A stretch of 64,000 nt of DNA from the NCBI GenBank assembly GCA_012295275.1, contig CM022672.1:11109904-11173903 (forward strand), read 5' to 3'. Position numbers and translations under genes: made by a program. Shown here in pieces: positions 37,720 to 53,200 of this stretch. Under the pieces are notes generated by a model, which was not told the origin of the DNA, searched no databases, and saw only the letters and a program-made list of their open reading frames with translations. Positions within the stretch are counted from its first letter, which is position 1; each line of letters opens with the position of its first letter. The DNA is from Chrysomallon squamiferum. Lineage: Eukaryota; Mollusca; Gastropoda; Neomphalida; Peltospiridae.

Positions 37720-40700
37720 TCAGTTAAAAAGCAAAAATCTTTCTTGAAGTGAACCAACACCATTTGGTCGTGGAAAGGTAAAGGCATCATCTTGTGTAAA
37801 GCTGCTAGACTTGCTTTGAACTTTGTGCTGAAGCTTTCGTAGCAATTCTGAGGCTGGTGTATTTAAGGAAAACCCTGATGAGAACAAGCCCATTGTAGGG
37901 TCAAAAGCTGTACTTCCATTAACAAATGGCTGCAACCATGGCATAGCACCAGATGTGCTCTGTTTGGGAGATGTGAAGCCAAGAGGGCTTACCTGGGAAC
38001 TTTCTGATGTTGAAGCTGGAGGTGGGGATGCACTTAAATTTGAACTGGTTTCTACTCCCGATCCAGTTTCTTTCTGATTCTGACTCTCTCTGACTTTCTT
38101 CTGTCTCAGTAGGTGTCGCTCTTTAACTTTGTATTCTAGTGTGGAATGTGGAACACCAAAATAACTACCAGCCCTATGAACACTCATCTCACCTCGTTGT
38201 ACTGCTCTCACTGCCTCCATCAACAACTGGCTATTGTATTTTCTATACTGTCCCCTTTTTGGTCGTGTTTTCTTAATTCCTGATGAACAGCCACTAGAAA
38301 TTCCATGCTTTTCTCTAACAGATTCTTTTCTACATCGCTTTGGAAAATGACCAGATAAATCAATGAACTGAGATGAAGAAACAGCAATAGAATCAGGACA
38401 GCTTGTCAGCTGAGATGTATCCGTAGAAAAAGAGCCTCTTGATGGGCAGTACTCATCAGGTGTTACAGTTCCTGAGCTGTCATCATTGGACTGATCACAG
38501 AACTTTAATTTCTCTGATATTGATCTAACAATAATGTCTTTCAAGGCATCACCTATTTTACTATTTTCATAGCATTTTCCTTCCAATCTTTCGACTGTAT
38601 CTTGAGCATTTGATCCTTTTGATGAACTATTTCCAGGCTTGTAGGACGGAACACGAAGGTCAGCCAAGTTAGCAGCTGTCATGCCGAAACCAAAACATGG
38701 GCTAAATGGAGTGAAAGGACTAACATTAGACATGGCATCATCTAAATCTCTACTGAGTCCAAATTTTGTTTCTGAAAAGGATGCAACTGAGGCACTGTGG
38801 CTTTCCATTTCCAGTCGTTGTTGAATCAATTTACGAATCAAATCTGCCAATAAAGGCAACTTCAGTTCATGAGAATGGGCTGGTGTACGTAAGTTGTCTC
38901 TTGAACCATTCAAATTGTGTTTGCGCCTTAGAAGTTCCATCCTTCGGTCAAATTCTTCATCATAACTATCTAAATCAGGTTCCTTCTTGATGTGCAAAGG
39001 GAATGGCAATGGTGGCAGATAGGCAAAGGAACTGGTCTGCATTAAATCTGATAATGTCATACCATTATCATGACAGTTTTCCTCAGCTGAGCTTGAATCT
39101 TCTATATCCATCTGCAGATTCTCTTCTGATTCTATTTTGAATATTTTGTTTCGAAGAGTGGATCTTGGAATGCCATAAAGCATGGCTGCTCTGCGAGTTC
39201 CTAATTTTCCATCACGAATTTCTGTAACTGCTTGTGAAAGCTCATCGTCTGTGTATGCTTTCTTCCCATTTGCACCATCTTTTTTGTTCCTTCTGGAAAT
39301 AAATCACCACCATAAAGGAATTTAACAAGAAAAGCCAAAACATTTTTTTTTTTAATTTCTATAACAACCATGTGTTTCACATATAAAATTTAATTTGCTA
39401 ATTTATATTTAAACAAATTTTCAAAAAATAATATTGGTTGCTCAGAATAAGGTTAATAAACCAAATTACAAACTAAGAGAATTTTATTTTAGATGATGAT
39501 TATATTGTTTTTTGGATTTCATAAAAGCAGCAAGTTTTATGCTTTTCTGTTATTTTATTATCACACAATTACCGATAACAAAGTAAAAGCCACACCTTTT
39601 CATAATGTAACATAGATAATTATTATCCAGGCAATGTAAAAACAATTAAAAGCTTAAACATCAACACATACCCTGCTAACATAAGAATCTGAGGAATTTT
39701 GAGTTCTATATGCCCTTTGATGGTGGATGGAATAGACATCTCTCCATCTGTGTTGGAAAGAACTGTGGTTGTCTGTGCACCTTTTGCAGTGTTATTTGAT
39801 TCAAGACACTCTCGGCCAAATCCATGAGTGTAGAATTGTGGGCAATAAGGCAAAAGTTCATGCAAATTTCGAAGGCCTGCAAATGAAAAAAGAAAGAAAA
39901 ATAATTGAAAAATTATTAGAAGAACTATCACTTCAAATTATTATTAAAATAAGTTTATTATATCTCAGAGCTGGTAAAAGGTACTGGCAACAAGATCAGT
40001 AACCCAAGGCACCATATGCTAAGGGGTAGGGTGGGGGCCATATTATATCTGAGGTCTTTCAATACAAAGGAGAAAATGTTAAAATAATAAATAAAATAAT
40101 AATAAAAAATAAAAAATATAAAATTGAAAAATTCTTTGGTGGAGTCTAATGTTATTGATAATCTAATTAATAATTATATTATCAAACTGAAAACTAACTG
40201 ACAAAAGGATAGTTGTGTTAGCATGCCAGGACTGGCTTGGTATTATAAAATTCAGGATTATTTAGTAACATATTTTTTTTTTTATAAATATTACTATAAC
40301 TTAGTAAAATTTTCTCAGTAAAAAGAAACCAATGTAAAATTTGAGGATTTACTCACCAGGATAATCAGTTTGTGATTTTCCATTTCGAACATCATCTGTC
40401 ATCTGATCAACAATGTCCTACAACATTTAAAAAAATATAAAAATAAAAATACAGTTAAGGTACTGATATCTATCTATCTGTCTATACGTAATACCATGTG
40501 CCATTTTCTCTTTCTGTTTAAAAAAAAAAGGCATAAGAACATGTATCATTTTCCATGTAAGGAAATTCAGAATAATGATAATAAACAAAATGTAAAAAAG
40601 AAGAAAGGAATGAGGGTAAAACTAAAAATAATATTACAGAACATTATTTTAAAAAAATGTTGTTTTTTTAAATTAGTTTTCCTAATTTTAAAATGGTAAT

Positions 40701-43700
40701 TATTTTGGAAGTATAATATTTACAAATGGTGGAAAAACAAAACAATTCTAAAACTAGTAATACTATTTTACAGCAATTAGTTAACAGCAAATGATACAAA
40801 TTTACACCACCTGTTTTGTTCCTACAGTTATGTAACAACATAGATTTAGAACACTTACATATTATCAGTTTAGAAAGATTAAAAAGAAAGGATTTATAAA
40901 TTCAGCCTTTTGATTTATATGATAGCAATAAACCACTTACAAATAAAAGTGTTAGCCTGGAACTGCAATAGAAACATTTTTGTTCTGGTACCCAATCAGA
41001 TATTTCTTTTGGTTCTAGACCTAAATGTAAATAAATAAAATATAAAACTGTATGTAACAGATGAGACCAAATAGTTGTATATATTTTAGAGTAGCTGTTT
41101 TACCTTTTTCGGCAATAAAAAGAAAGACATAATTTCTATATTATTTCTTAAATTTCTAAGTAACACAGCAATATTTCTTAACTTTAGAAGATCAGTAACA
41201 TTTATTGCTTTTTGATGATATTATATTTTCAAATTGCTAACCAAATATAATAAAACTAATAGATTTAATACTAAAATAAAAACTTGTTGGATGGTATCAG
41301 CATGATGAACAGTATTATTATAGGCAATGGTACAATTCTAAGATAAAAATCAATAAACATGTAGTTTGGTTTTTTGGTTGTTTCTAACATTTGTAATATC
41401 CATAAATAACAGAGAACACAATTTTGCAATAAAGTTTTTTTCTTTAAAATTTCATTAATTCAACAACCATGGAGGTATAAATAATGAATAAATAGTTAAC
41501 ATTAGTCTGTGGAAATCTATATAAATTTATTTAAATGTCAAAAACCTTCAATTGATTTCCATGTATTTCTGTTTGCACAGGTTTTTATATTAAACATATT
41601 ATCACTGTATAAGTAAAATAAAATAAAGATCTATTAATAATCTGAGAAAAAAGAAAAGAAAAAAGATCTGAGTACAAGACTGCATTCATATATTACATAT
41701 CTAGGTATTCAAAACAGAACAAAAAACTTTACTGATTTTTGAACATTATATTAACAGAACATTAATATGCATATAAAATTGGCAAAACACAAAACATTCA
41801 GTATTTATCAGGTCACTGTTAGTGATTTAGTGTTGTTTTTAACTAAAACAACTAATGTTTTAATTCATTATCACTAGATTATTTTGAACACAGTTTAATT
41901 GATTAATTTTATAACAGAATGGAGATCACTGGGCATCTAAATTAGTATAAATAAAATTAATTTAAAATAAAGAACATATTTTAAATATACTGAATAAATT
42001 TGATTTTAAAATAAGCACAACAAAGTAAACAACTTCTTTGTTTTTGTAATATCAACTTGAACATAACAATGTTAAAAAAAAATATGCTAAGTACAATAAC
42101 ACTAAGCATTCAGAAGTTTTAAAATGTTTGCATTGTTACAATCTCAAAACCAGAAGAACAGAAAATGTAAATCTATTTGTGTCTTTATGCTGGTCATATT
42201 TTATTGGCTAACACTAACCTTGATAAACAAAACAAATCAATCATTTTAACTTTTATGCCTACAAAACCAACTATATTTCTTGTTGGCTATATCTAAAGAA
42301 CAGTTTGAAGCATAACAGATAATTTAGGACTACTGTTAATATTTTAAATAATTAAAATAAATATCAAATGCTTTTTTAATTTAATCTCCATCTCAATCAT
42401 CATCCCAAATGAAAATTTATTTCCCAAAATACTTTTCAAATAATATACTGTAAATATGAAATCTTGCTTAAGAAAATGATCTAACAGAGGCCTGAAGGAT
42501 GATGTACCCTTTGCCACAAAATGATATAAAACAAAGACAAAGTCATATGCTTTTATGCCTGTTAGAAAATGTATATAAAATAGTATTTTGATGCTAACTG
42601 ATCAAAGAAAAATTGTCATTTAACAGCTGTTTTCTCATTCAAATTATTACAAACTCATCATCACTGATAATCAATAATCTTAAAAATAGAAATGAAAAAA
42701 TAAAATAATAAAAGTTATATAACTTACAGTATAGTGGTTCCAAGACATCTTTCATTACATTTTCTCCAGCAAACTGTTCTGCAATGGTTTCCAAGGCTGT
42801 TAAAAACAAGAACAACAAAATAATAATAACAGTAATAAAAATAATTATTAGAAAAAAAGAGAAATAAAACAACATTTTATAATTAAACATTTACAATGTG
42901 TTTCTAAAATGTTTTTGTAATATTTTTTATTTAAAATTTTTTTAAAAACAAATTCAAATTTTGTTCTGTTTTATACATCCACACAAACAAAAATTGGAAG
43001 AAGAAATAAAAAAATTATTTTAAATTTAAATTTAAAACATGTCCCCCCCCACCAGGTAAGTAATAGCAATCAAGTGGAAAATACTTTTAAAAATAAACTG
43101 ATCTGTGAGATAAATATTTTATTCAAAGTCTATAATTACAGGCATTCTGAAACATTTAAATTTATGTTCATCATTATGTCACTATTTTATAATAAATTTA
43201 AGTGGCAAAAACAATTAATTTAAGAAAAAAAAGAGTAAGAAATCTACCCTCAACAGTGAACAGGCATCTAAAATAGCATTAAATACTCATTTCTATATAT
43301 ATATATATATAAAACAGAGTACAGTTTTATTTTCAAACAATTTTAAAGAATATACAAGCCATTTTTAACATTTAATAAAAACCAAAACAAAACATAACAC
43401 CATATCTAAAATTATTCCAAAAGAATAAAATATTATGAAAAATGATGTCATACATATGTAATTTATGTATCTAAAACATATCTTCTGACCTAAATATTTC
43501 CCCACTTATAACAATTTTCCAATTGTCCTTCTCTGCTAATCAATATCAGCCATAACTAGCATTACTGTCACCAAATTCGACAATAATGATGTATGGCTAT
43601 TACAATAGAGAAACATTTCTGGAGATCAACAGATGTAATGTGCTTTACTAGTAATATTCATTTAATGATGCTTCAATATTTGGCTACCATCAGCAACCTA

Positions 43701-44406
43701 TTAGCAAGCTCATTATAATAGTGCGACATAAGGTCATGTCTCATCGCCAACTCAGATCAAAAACTAGACACACAATAGCATCTCACCTTAAATAAGTAAA
43801 TAAACGAAATGTGGGTCATACAGGTGCAAAAATAAAACCATTGCTACTTTAGTAAAAGATAACAAATTAATATACTGACTCCACCGAAAGCACATTATTA
43901 ATGAGGTATCTATTGTGCTAAATCTTAATAAGGGCACAAACATGGCGGTTATGATTATGATGTACAATATGGTTCAGGAATTTTGGTAGAATGGTCTCAT
44001 TTAAATGAAGCAACAAGGTGAGCAGACGACATATTCCCGAACTTAGTAAAATCGACACTTTCGATAAGACACCTACATCGGTAAGTCCTGATAAAATATA
44101 ATGCGAAAAATCGACCCGAAGCTAAAAAATTACTGGGGATGAATTTGGCTACAGAAGGTGCTTGCTTTATCGATCGATCCAGAGGATGACCGAAGATTGG
44201 CGAAATTTTGACAATGGTGAGATAGTGTTTTCTATCATTCATATGTCGCCTAAGCCAATATGATATACAAAAACATTTTAGAATGCATAATAAATATACT
44301 TACCAATGGTCAGTGGTATTTTTTTGCTCCATGATAAAAGTTCATTTCGAAAAATTCGCCTTTCCTGAGCGCACTGTGCGCTACCGCAATCAACCATGTT
44401 GACCAT
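37720..44406 (-). CDS. Eip93F: E93 / Mblk-1 / LCOR-family transcription regulator with two pipsqueak HTH domains, six exons, 696 aa
   Basis: Exons in coding order: 44304-44406, 42728-42796, 40941-41020, 40357-40417, 39672-39876, 37720-39292; GT-AG with matching phases, 2091 nt. The family comprises insect E93 and honeybee Mblk-1 and vertebrate LCOR/LCORL, nuclear DNA-binding regulators; insect E93 acts in ecdysone-driven metamorphosis. The N-terminus has Cys pairs (DCGSAQCAQERR and KCFYC, about residues 6-12 and 70-80) that may bind zinc. HIELKIPQI, just before the first HTH, matches the LCOR DLKIPQ motif. First pipsqueak HTH about 184-230 (YTDDELSQAV, GIPRSTLRNKI). PLHIKKEPD offers a SUMO-type site. 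The second HTH, about 515-568 (KRGQYRKYNS, GEMSVHRAGSYFGVPHSTLE, YKVKERHL), is nearly identical in character to insect E93. Two in-frame ATGs open exon 1 (44406 and 44397). Ser/Pro-rich tail. Head-to-head with MORN4. Confidence 0.92.
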
Positions 44407-45016
44407 GCACTACCGCTTACGTCATGATGCTATGACCTCTAAACTCGTGACGTTTTGCGTACAGGTAAATTTTTCGTGTTCTCTTGTTTGCTGACGTTTT
44501 ATGGACAGGTGAACAACACGGAAGAAGCGGCGTCTTTAACATTTTATAGGTAACAAGACAACGCATCTGGTACTTTTAAAACAGGTTTGTGTACATCATA
44601 TATAAGTATTCACACCATGGCAGGAAATATTTGAAAGGAGTTTAAACTGAAAATCTAACTGTCAGAGACTCAAATTTAAAGTAATCCAGGTGGTTATTTA
44701 CAAAGCCAAAAATTATGTCAATAAATAAGCGTGTCGTATTAACATTAACGTGACTTCAAAATCTATATTTAAATATCACTAATAATAATAATAATAATAA
44801 TAAAAGAAGAAGAATTTAAGAGTAATATCAAATGTTTTAGAATTGTTTATTTTATTATTACTAATTTAAATTTTATACTAATTTAATTATAATAATTTAA
44901 TTATACTAATTTAAACTAATTTTCCATCTATATGTATATTATATAAAATCTTCTTCTTTAATAATAATAATAATAATAATAATAATGAAATAATTATTAT
45001 TTAGAATACTTCAAAG
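44407..45016. promoter_or_regulatory. Bidirectional promoter of E93-family gene and MORN4, with CRE-like sites
   Basis: About 610 bp between divergent start codons. A full ATF/CREB-type site TTACGTCA lies at 44417-44424, only about 10-20 bp upstream of the E93 start codon, hence probably within or next to its 5' UTR. Two further TGACGTTTT half-sites at about 44448 and 44492 each lead into a GGACAGGT- or GTACAGGT-like segment, so they form a duplicated block of about 44 bp. These GGT steps could also serve as MORN4 5' UTR splice donors, with the acceptor ATTATTTAG ending near 45004. AAT microsatellites flank at about 44780-44804 and 44961-44986. Function is inferred. Confidence 0.5.
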
Positions 45017-47207
<2,191 letters not shown>

Positions 47208-50200
47208 TAATCCAGTAACATAATATAAACTACCATTGTCTTTGAAATTTCAATCGCTGAAAATTAACCAAAAGCAAATGTATTTGATTATTGTTCAGAA
47301 CAAAGAATAACATTTCAGTATGAAGAAGAATTATTTTCACGTGCATTGATTACTCAAGGCATTCCTTACATTGTTAACCTAATGATTGTAACAGATCATT
47401 TCGGTTTTATCCAGTTGTTAAGAACTGCTTTGTATTTTATTTAATAGTTTGAATGGGAATAGGTGTTTGTGATTTTGAAATCAGTTTTTATGCTTACTAT
47501 ATAATAATAAAAATAAAGTAATAATTATAACAATAGAGGTTTTAGTAAAAAAAAGTTACTTGAAATGACATCAAGGTTATTTATAAACTTACAACAATAA
47601 AATACTAACAGGTATAATGCATGTGCATAATGTTGAATTTTTGAAGTTACTTGAAATGACATCAAGGTTATATATAAACTTACAGTAATAAAATATTAAC
47701 TGGTGCAGTGAATGTGCATAATGTGGAATTTTTAAAATTATTTTTATTTTTTATTATTATTTTTTTATATTACACAATAGATAAAATTAGTAAGATTATT
47801 TTGTCATCCATAATTCTAAATATATATCATTCAATGTATTTTACATTTTGAATTTTTTTTACTGCAAAAACAATAATTATTTTTTTTGGGGGGTTATTCT
47901 TTAAAGTTTAATATATGTTTTTATTTGGCAAATATAAAACAATCTTCTGGTATTTAATTTTGAAACTAGTGTTTGAAGTTGTTTCTGTAGAATTATTTTC
48001 TAAGAAGAGATAAATAGACTATTTTGGAAGTTTATCTTTTTCATCAATTGTACATAATAATCAGAACTATTACTAATTAATTTATTCATAATGATAGTGA
48101 AAACCAAATTTTATACATATTAATGGTTATAATATAACCGATAATGTTGGAAAAATATCTCCCCCTATACTAACATTTTAATCATTTTTATACTACTTTT
48201 TTTTATTACTACTACTACTAGTACTACTTCAACTTCTAACTATATTAATTTCTTACAATTTTATCATTTACAAAATGTGTGTTCCTGGAAATATGTTCAT
48301 TGTTGGTGTTTGTCATAATATAAAAATTTTAAATTCAGTTATCAATTATTTGTGTGTGTTGAGTGACATATGAAGCATATTTAGCCATTTTCACAACATT
48401 ACACATAATCATTACTTTATTACAATATTATATAACATTTTTTATAGAATTCCATTTTTATTTTATGAAATAAAATCTTTTTATTTAGTTTTATATTTGT
48501 TTTAATTACATTTGTGAAAGATTGCATTTTATATTAAAGGTATTGTTGTCATAGGCAACTAATAAAAATCTTTATTAGACTTGTTACAAATATAGCAATA
48601 AGAGACTGCCTTAAATATTACAAAAATATGTTGTCATAGGCAACTAAGAAAAATCATGGGTATACACTTTCTTATTTAGAGTTCTGACCCAGAATCTACA
48701 ATGTTGTTCCGGTTGATCACAACTCTTACTATTATGAACAGAAATGCTTAAGTATATTTCCTTAACTATTTCTTCAATTTAATTACAGACATACCAAGTA
48801 ATAAAAAAAAAAAATAATAAAAAATAATAATAATAATAATAAATAATAATAATAAATTAGTAATAAATAAATAAATAAATAAATAAATAAAATTAAAGAT
48901 ATTAATTTTTCTATCATCTATTGAATGTTGATCATAACATTTCTAACTTCCCACTTTAGTATTAAGACATTTTTTATATGCATCTTCTCATATATACGAA
49001 ACCATATATAATCATGCAATTTATCAAACAAGTGCTGGAAATTAGGAATTAAAAACTAACATTTATCTTAACCTTTTAAATGGGTGCCTTAAAGTTTATT
49101 AGGTTTTAAAACTTGTAAGAAACTCAAAAACTATTACTGGAACTTAATAATCTTAAAAGTTTTAATTCATAAATTATAAATGAAAACTAAATGTTACTGG
49201 AATGCTCTAAACAGGTTTAGAATTAATATGATCTAAAAGGAAGGTTGTTTTTGAGTACTGATGTTAAAATTATTAAATACAGTTAAACGTTAGTCTCACA
49301 AAATTGTTCATGGGTATAGTTAGATGTAATTGAAGTGGATTAGCACTGATGAACTATAATCAACGTCTACCAATATATGATTCATCTCTTTTGTTATTTC
49401 ATATAGCAGTGTAAAATTATTTTTCAGTCTGTGTGCTACGCTCCTGATGTGATATGGGGTGATGTGTTATAGTGTGTGTGTGCATTTGTGCACATGCAGA
49501 TGTTTGTAAGTATATTAAGATTTCAGAAGATTTGTATATGTGTTTGTGTGAGTATGAAACTATACTGATTCTCAGCTCTTTATATGATAAACAGTAAACA
49601 ACCAAGGACATGCTGTTGTAAAAGCTTTAATAATTCTGTAAAATATATGTATATAAAATATAACAAATTTCTTGGAACATTTCCTGAATATGCATCAAAA
49701 TGGATACATGATATTTTTAATGCAATGAAAGCAGATATATATTTATATATAAAAGAAAGAAGATTAAATATCTACCTGAGCATGCTAAAAATGCTGCAAA
49801 ATCAAGTTAAAACCATTTTAAGGATTTACAGTTTAAAACAAATTATAATTGGTCAAGAAGAAGCATCTTAAATTTTAAATGCTTTGATGTGTACTATAGT
49901 AGAAAAATATAAAATATATTTTACTAAAAAAACAAAACATCAGATACACTTGATTTGTGGATCCTTTAAAATTAATTATTCACAAAATGAATTATTTCAA
50001 ATTGTACTGCCATATTTGTAATGTGGTTCTTATTTATAACAACAAAAAATAACAAAACATGTACAAACATACCCATTCATACATCCATAATCATACACAA
50101 TTAAAATTAATGTGAATTTGTTTAATTTATACAGACTTATTCAGTATGTATGATTAAGATTGAATGATTATACAAATATACAAAAGTGATAAAAATAATA

Positions 50201-50295
50201 ATAAAATAAAAGAAAATAATAAAAATGTAAAAAACAAACACTAATGTAAAAATTGGAAAAGATATTCATTTCAAAGAAAATGAAATTAATTATGT
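47208..50295. other. MORN4 3' UTR and convergent intergenic region
   Basis: About 3.1 kb with no exon. T-rich on + to about 48750, consistent with a MORN4 3' UTR. A 91-bp tandem duplication lies at 47553-47734. A repeated GTTGTCATAGGCAACTAA motif occurs near 48545 and 48631; it contains the near-palindrome GTTG-TCATAGG-CAAC. AAT/AAAT simple sequence lies at about 48806-48892. The part next to 50295 is probably the TIR gene 3' UTR. The open frame at 49584-49871 has no support. Confidence 0.4.
47553..47734 (+). repeat. 91-bp tandem duplication
   Basis: Two copies beginning AAGTTACTTGAAATGACATC at 47553 and 47644, similar through GTGCATAATG(T/TG)GAATTTTT, with scattered point differences. Lies in the presumed MORN4 3' UTR. 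Confidence 0.85.
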
Positions 50296-53200
50296 TCATC
50301 CACAATACTTTTGAATGTCATCATTTGTCTTACTAAGCAGTATAGTTTTCATATTTGACAAATTTGGTCTGTTGTTTTGTGCTGTGTCTTTGGGTGATTT
50401 TTTAGCATAATGTGAAACTGGAACTCTTGTATCGTTAGTTTGTCTTGGTGGTGTTGACTTTGACTCCTCAATATACATTTTTTGCATTAAACTCTTTACA
50501 ATCCTTGACACTGACTGACCAATTTCTTCAGCGGAAGCTGTAGTTTTATTCAAAATAGACCAATCAGTTTCCTGAACTCCTTGGGGAACCTTTGTAAAAA
50601 TTAAAATGAAATGTTCAAACTGAAACCATTTTCTTTGAGTTGAATACATCATATGACAACAAGGAAAGTAATTTTAACTTTCTAATGATTTCTCCCCTGA
50701 GCTTTTAAAAAAACACGAAAAATAATAAAGTATAAATTAACTTTGTTTTAAAAACTGAAGTTAAAATTACAACTGTAACATACTGAATGAATTTCAGTGC
50801 AGCAATTCTGGAAAATGAATAATGTACTGGGAAGGCACTGATTTGATATGAAATTAAATCTGTAATTTGAATCTCACAATTCTACCTCAAATATCTTTTC
50901 TGGAACATTAAACTTGCCACCGGCAGCTCCTCCTGTAGACTGTATAGGAATAACAATATGGTCATTCCAAATAAACTCCTCTGCCTCATGTGCAGCACCT
51001 GGTCCACCTGAAAAACAATATTTATTATATAATTAATACAGCCATAAGAAACTGTGTGTGTGTGTGTGAGAGAGAGAGAGAATGAGGGAGAGAGGGACAT
51101 TATTATTGCACTAAGAGATAAACCATGTTTAAAATGAAGAAAGAGATGAAACAACAACTAACATTTGTGACCATAACAGAGTTATAATTATATGTTTATA
51201 ATGGAAGATGACAATTTAACAGAAAATGTGCTTATAGATAGAATCTTTAACATTGTGTCTAATTTGTGAATTTATTTATATTCTTATCTATTACAAAAAA
51301 TAAAAAAAAAAAAAAAAAAATAAATAAGTAATAAATAATAATTAAAAAAGTGAACCAAAATGTTCACTTGCACACAATAAACTATTAGAATTGCCACGTT
51401 TTGAATGAATCCTGGCTGTTTACACATCTTACCTTCTATAAGGATACATATATCAAATGTTCTTCCCACAATTGTTTCTCTTTCTCGAATGCTTTCTCCA
51501 CAGAACAGTGTTTTTCCAAAATCTGCAACTCTAAATGTTCCATCAGAATTCTGATTTGTACATTTCTGATGATTCTGAAAATAAAAATAAAAATATTTTA
51601 TTCATTTAGAAAACAAGGTTTTAGATGATAATGTTTTTGTTTTTTTAATTATATCAAAGTGTTTCAACATTTGTTTGAGATTTTTAAGGCACCTAATAAA
51701 ACTAATAGGTTAATAAAAAAAAATGGACCAGACTTTTTTTTTAATAAAAACTGGTTATTTAAAATTGTTAAAAATAATAAATAAATAAAATAAAAATCAA
51801 TATGGCTTTTAGAAAAATACAACAAAAGAATTGTTTATAATACAGCAATAACAAATAATATCCTAACATTTTCCTGTATAAATATACATGGAACATTTTT
51901 TTAAATATTTTTATTTGCATAACAAAATTGTTTAATAATGAAACTAATAACAACAAAGAATAATTAGAAAATATCGCAAAATACCAAATTAATGTTTTGT
52001 CAACACAGAAGAGATAAAAGATAAATAATAAAATACCTGACAATCCTTCTCAGGTAAAATGTGCCACACCCTTCCCTTCTTTTGAGTTTGAACTTGATCA
52101 AAGAAAGCTTTGCTCACTGTCTCACCAACCCCCTGAAACCCTCCTGTTATCAAGACAACATCATCCAGTTTAGCCAGCTCCTTGCCCACACTCCTAAAAG
52201 CAAAATATTAACTGGTGTTTACCTTTTTGTCTTGAGAAGGAAATAGTCTTCTTAAACTAGGCAGTGTCTTTAGTATTTAATATGTGGGTTAAACATTTTT
52301 TTTTAAAAGTATTATCAGTCTTTTTTGAAAACAAAATATCATTAATTTATTAATCTAAGAATATAATTACATTAAGAGTTTACCACCATTTATTGACTTG
52401 TATAAACAAACACTAGTTTCAATTTTGAATTGTCATTACCTGCAAACTGCCTCTGAACTTGTCTTGTAAAATTTTGTTTCTCCAGCAATGTATACACACA
52501 GCTTTTTGCCAATATTTCTTTTAATGTGATTTACCTTTTAAAAATAAAACAGTTTGCAACTTAGTAAAATATTAATATTGCTGTAAAATAATATTATCAC
52601 GGAGGAACATAGCTTTGAAGATATTTCCTTGCAAATAAATGTTAGAAGAAATAATACAGAATGTTTATATAAATGATCACTTTACAATTTGTCTAAAAAT
52701 ATGTATTTTTTTAAATCTTCTTAAGTAAAAACTGTATTAAGTGTTATGCAATCTAGATTGCTAAAACTAAGAGTTCAATAATGGATTTGAGAGAAAAAAC
52801 AACATTTCTGCAAGTAAAATTCTATTAAATGTCATGGAACTCACACTGCTAAAACCAAGAGTTCAAAAATTGTTTTGGGAAGACAATAAAAAAAAATTCT
52901 GTAAGAAAAGAAGTCTGTTAAATGTCACAGAAATCACAATGCTAAAAATTAAGAGTTTAGAAATTGTTTTGAGAAGACAAATATTTTACTTACTCCCTGA
53001 GAGAGCTTGACCTCATTAACCTCTTCCTGGAATAATTCTTTACCTGTAGGGTCAAGGACTTGTCGTATTCTGGCTAGAAGGGTCTGTCTGTAATTTGTCT
53101 GATTAATATCCTTTAATAGATTGAAGTAATCTTATTATTAGTTAATAAAGAATAGCTAGTTCCTGGAAAATAAGTAATCAGAAAAGAGATTTGTTATACT

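Noticed and set aside
43997-44242. 81-codon minus-strand frame in E93-family intron 1
   Set aside because: Less AT-rich than its surroundings, so considered as an alternative exon, but it has no acceptor in the right phase and no similarity; it also lies next to the promoter, where composition is naturally higher in GC.
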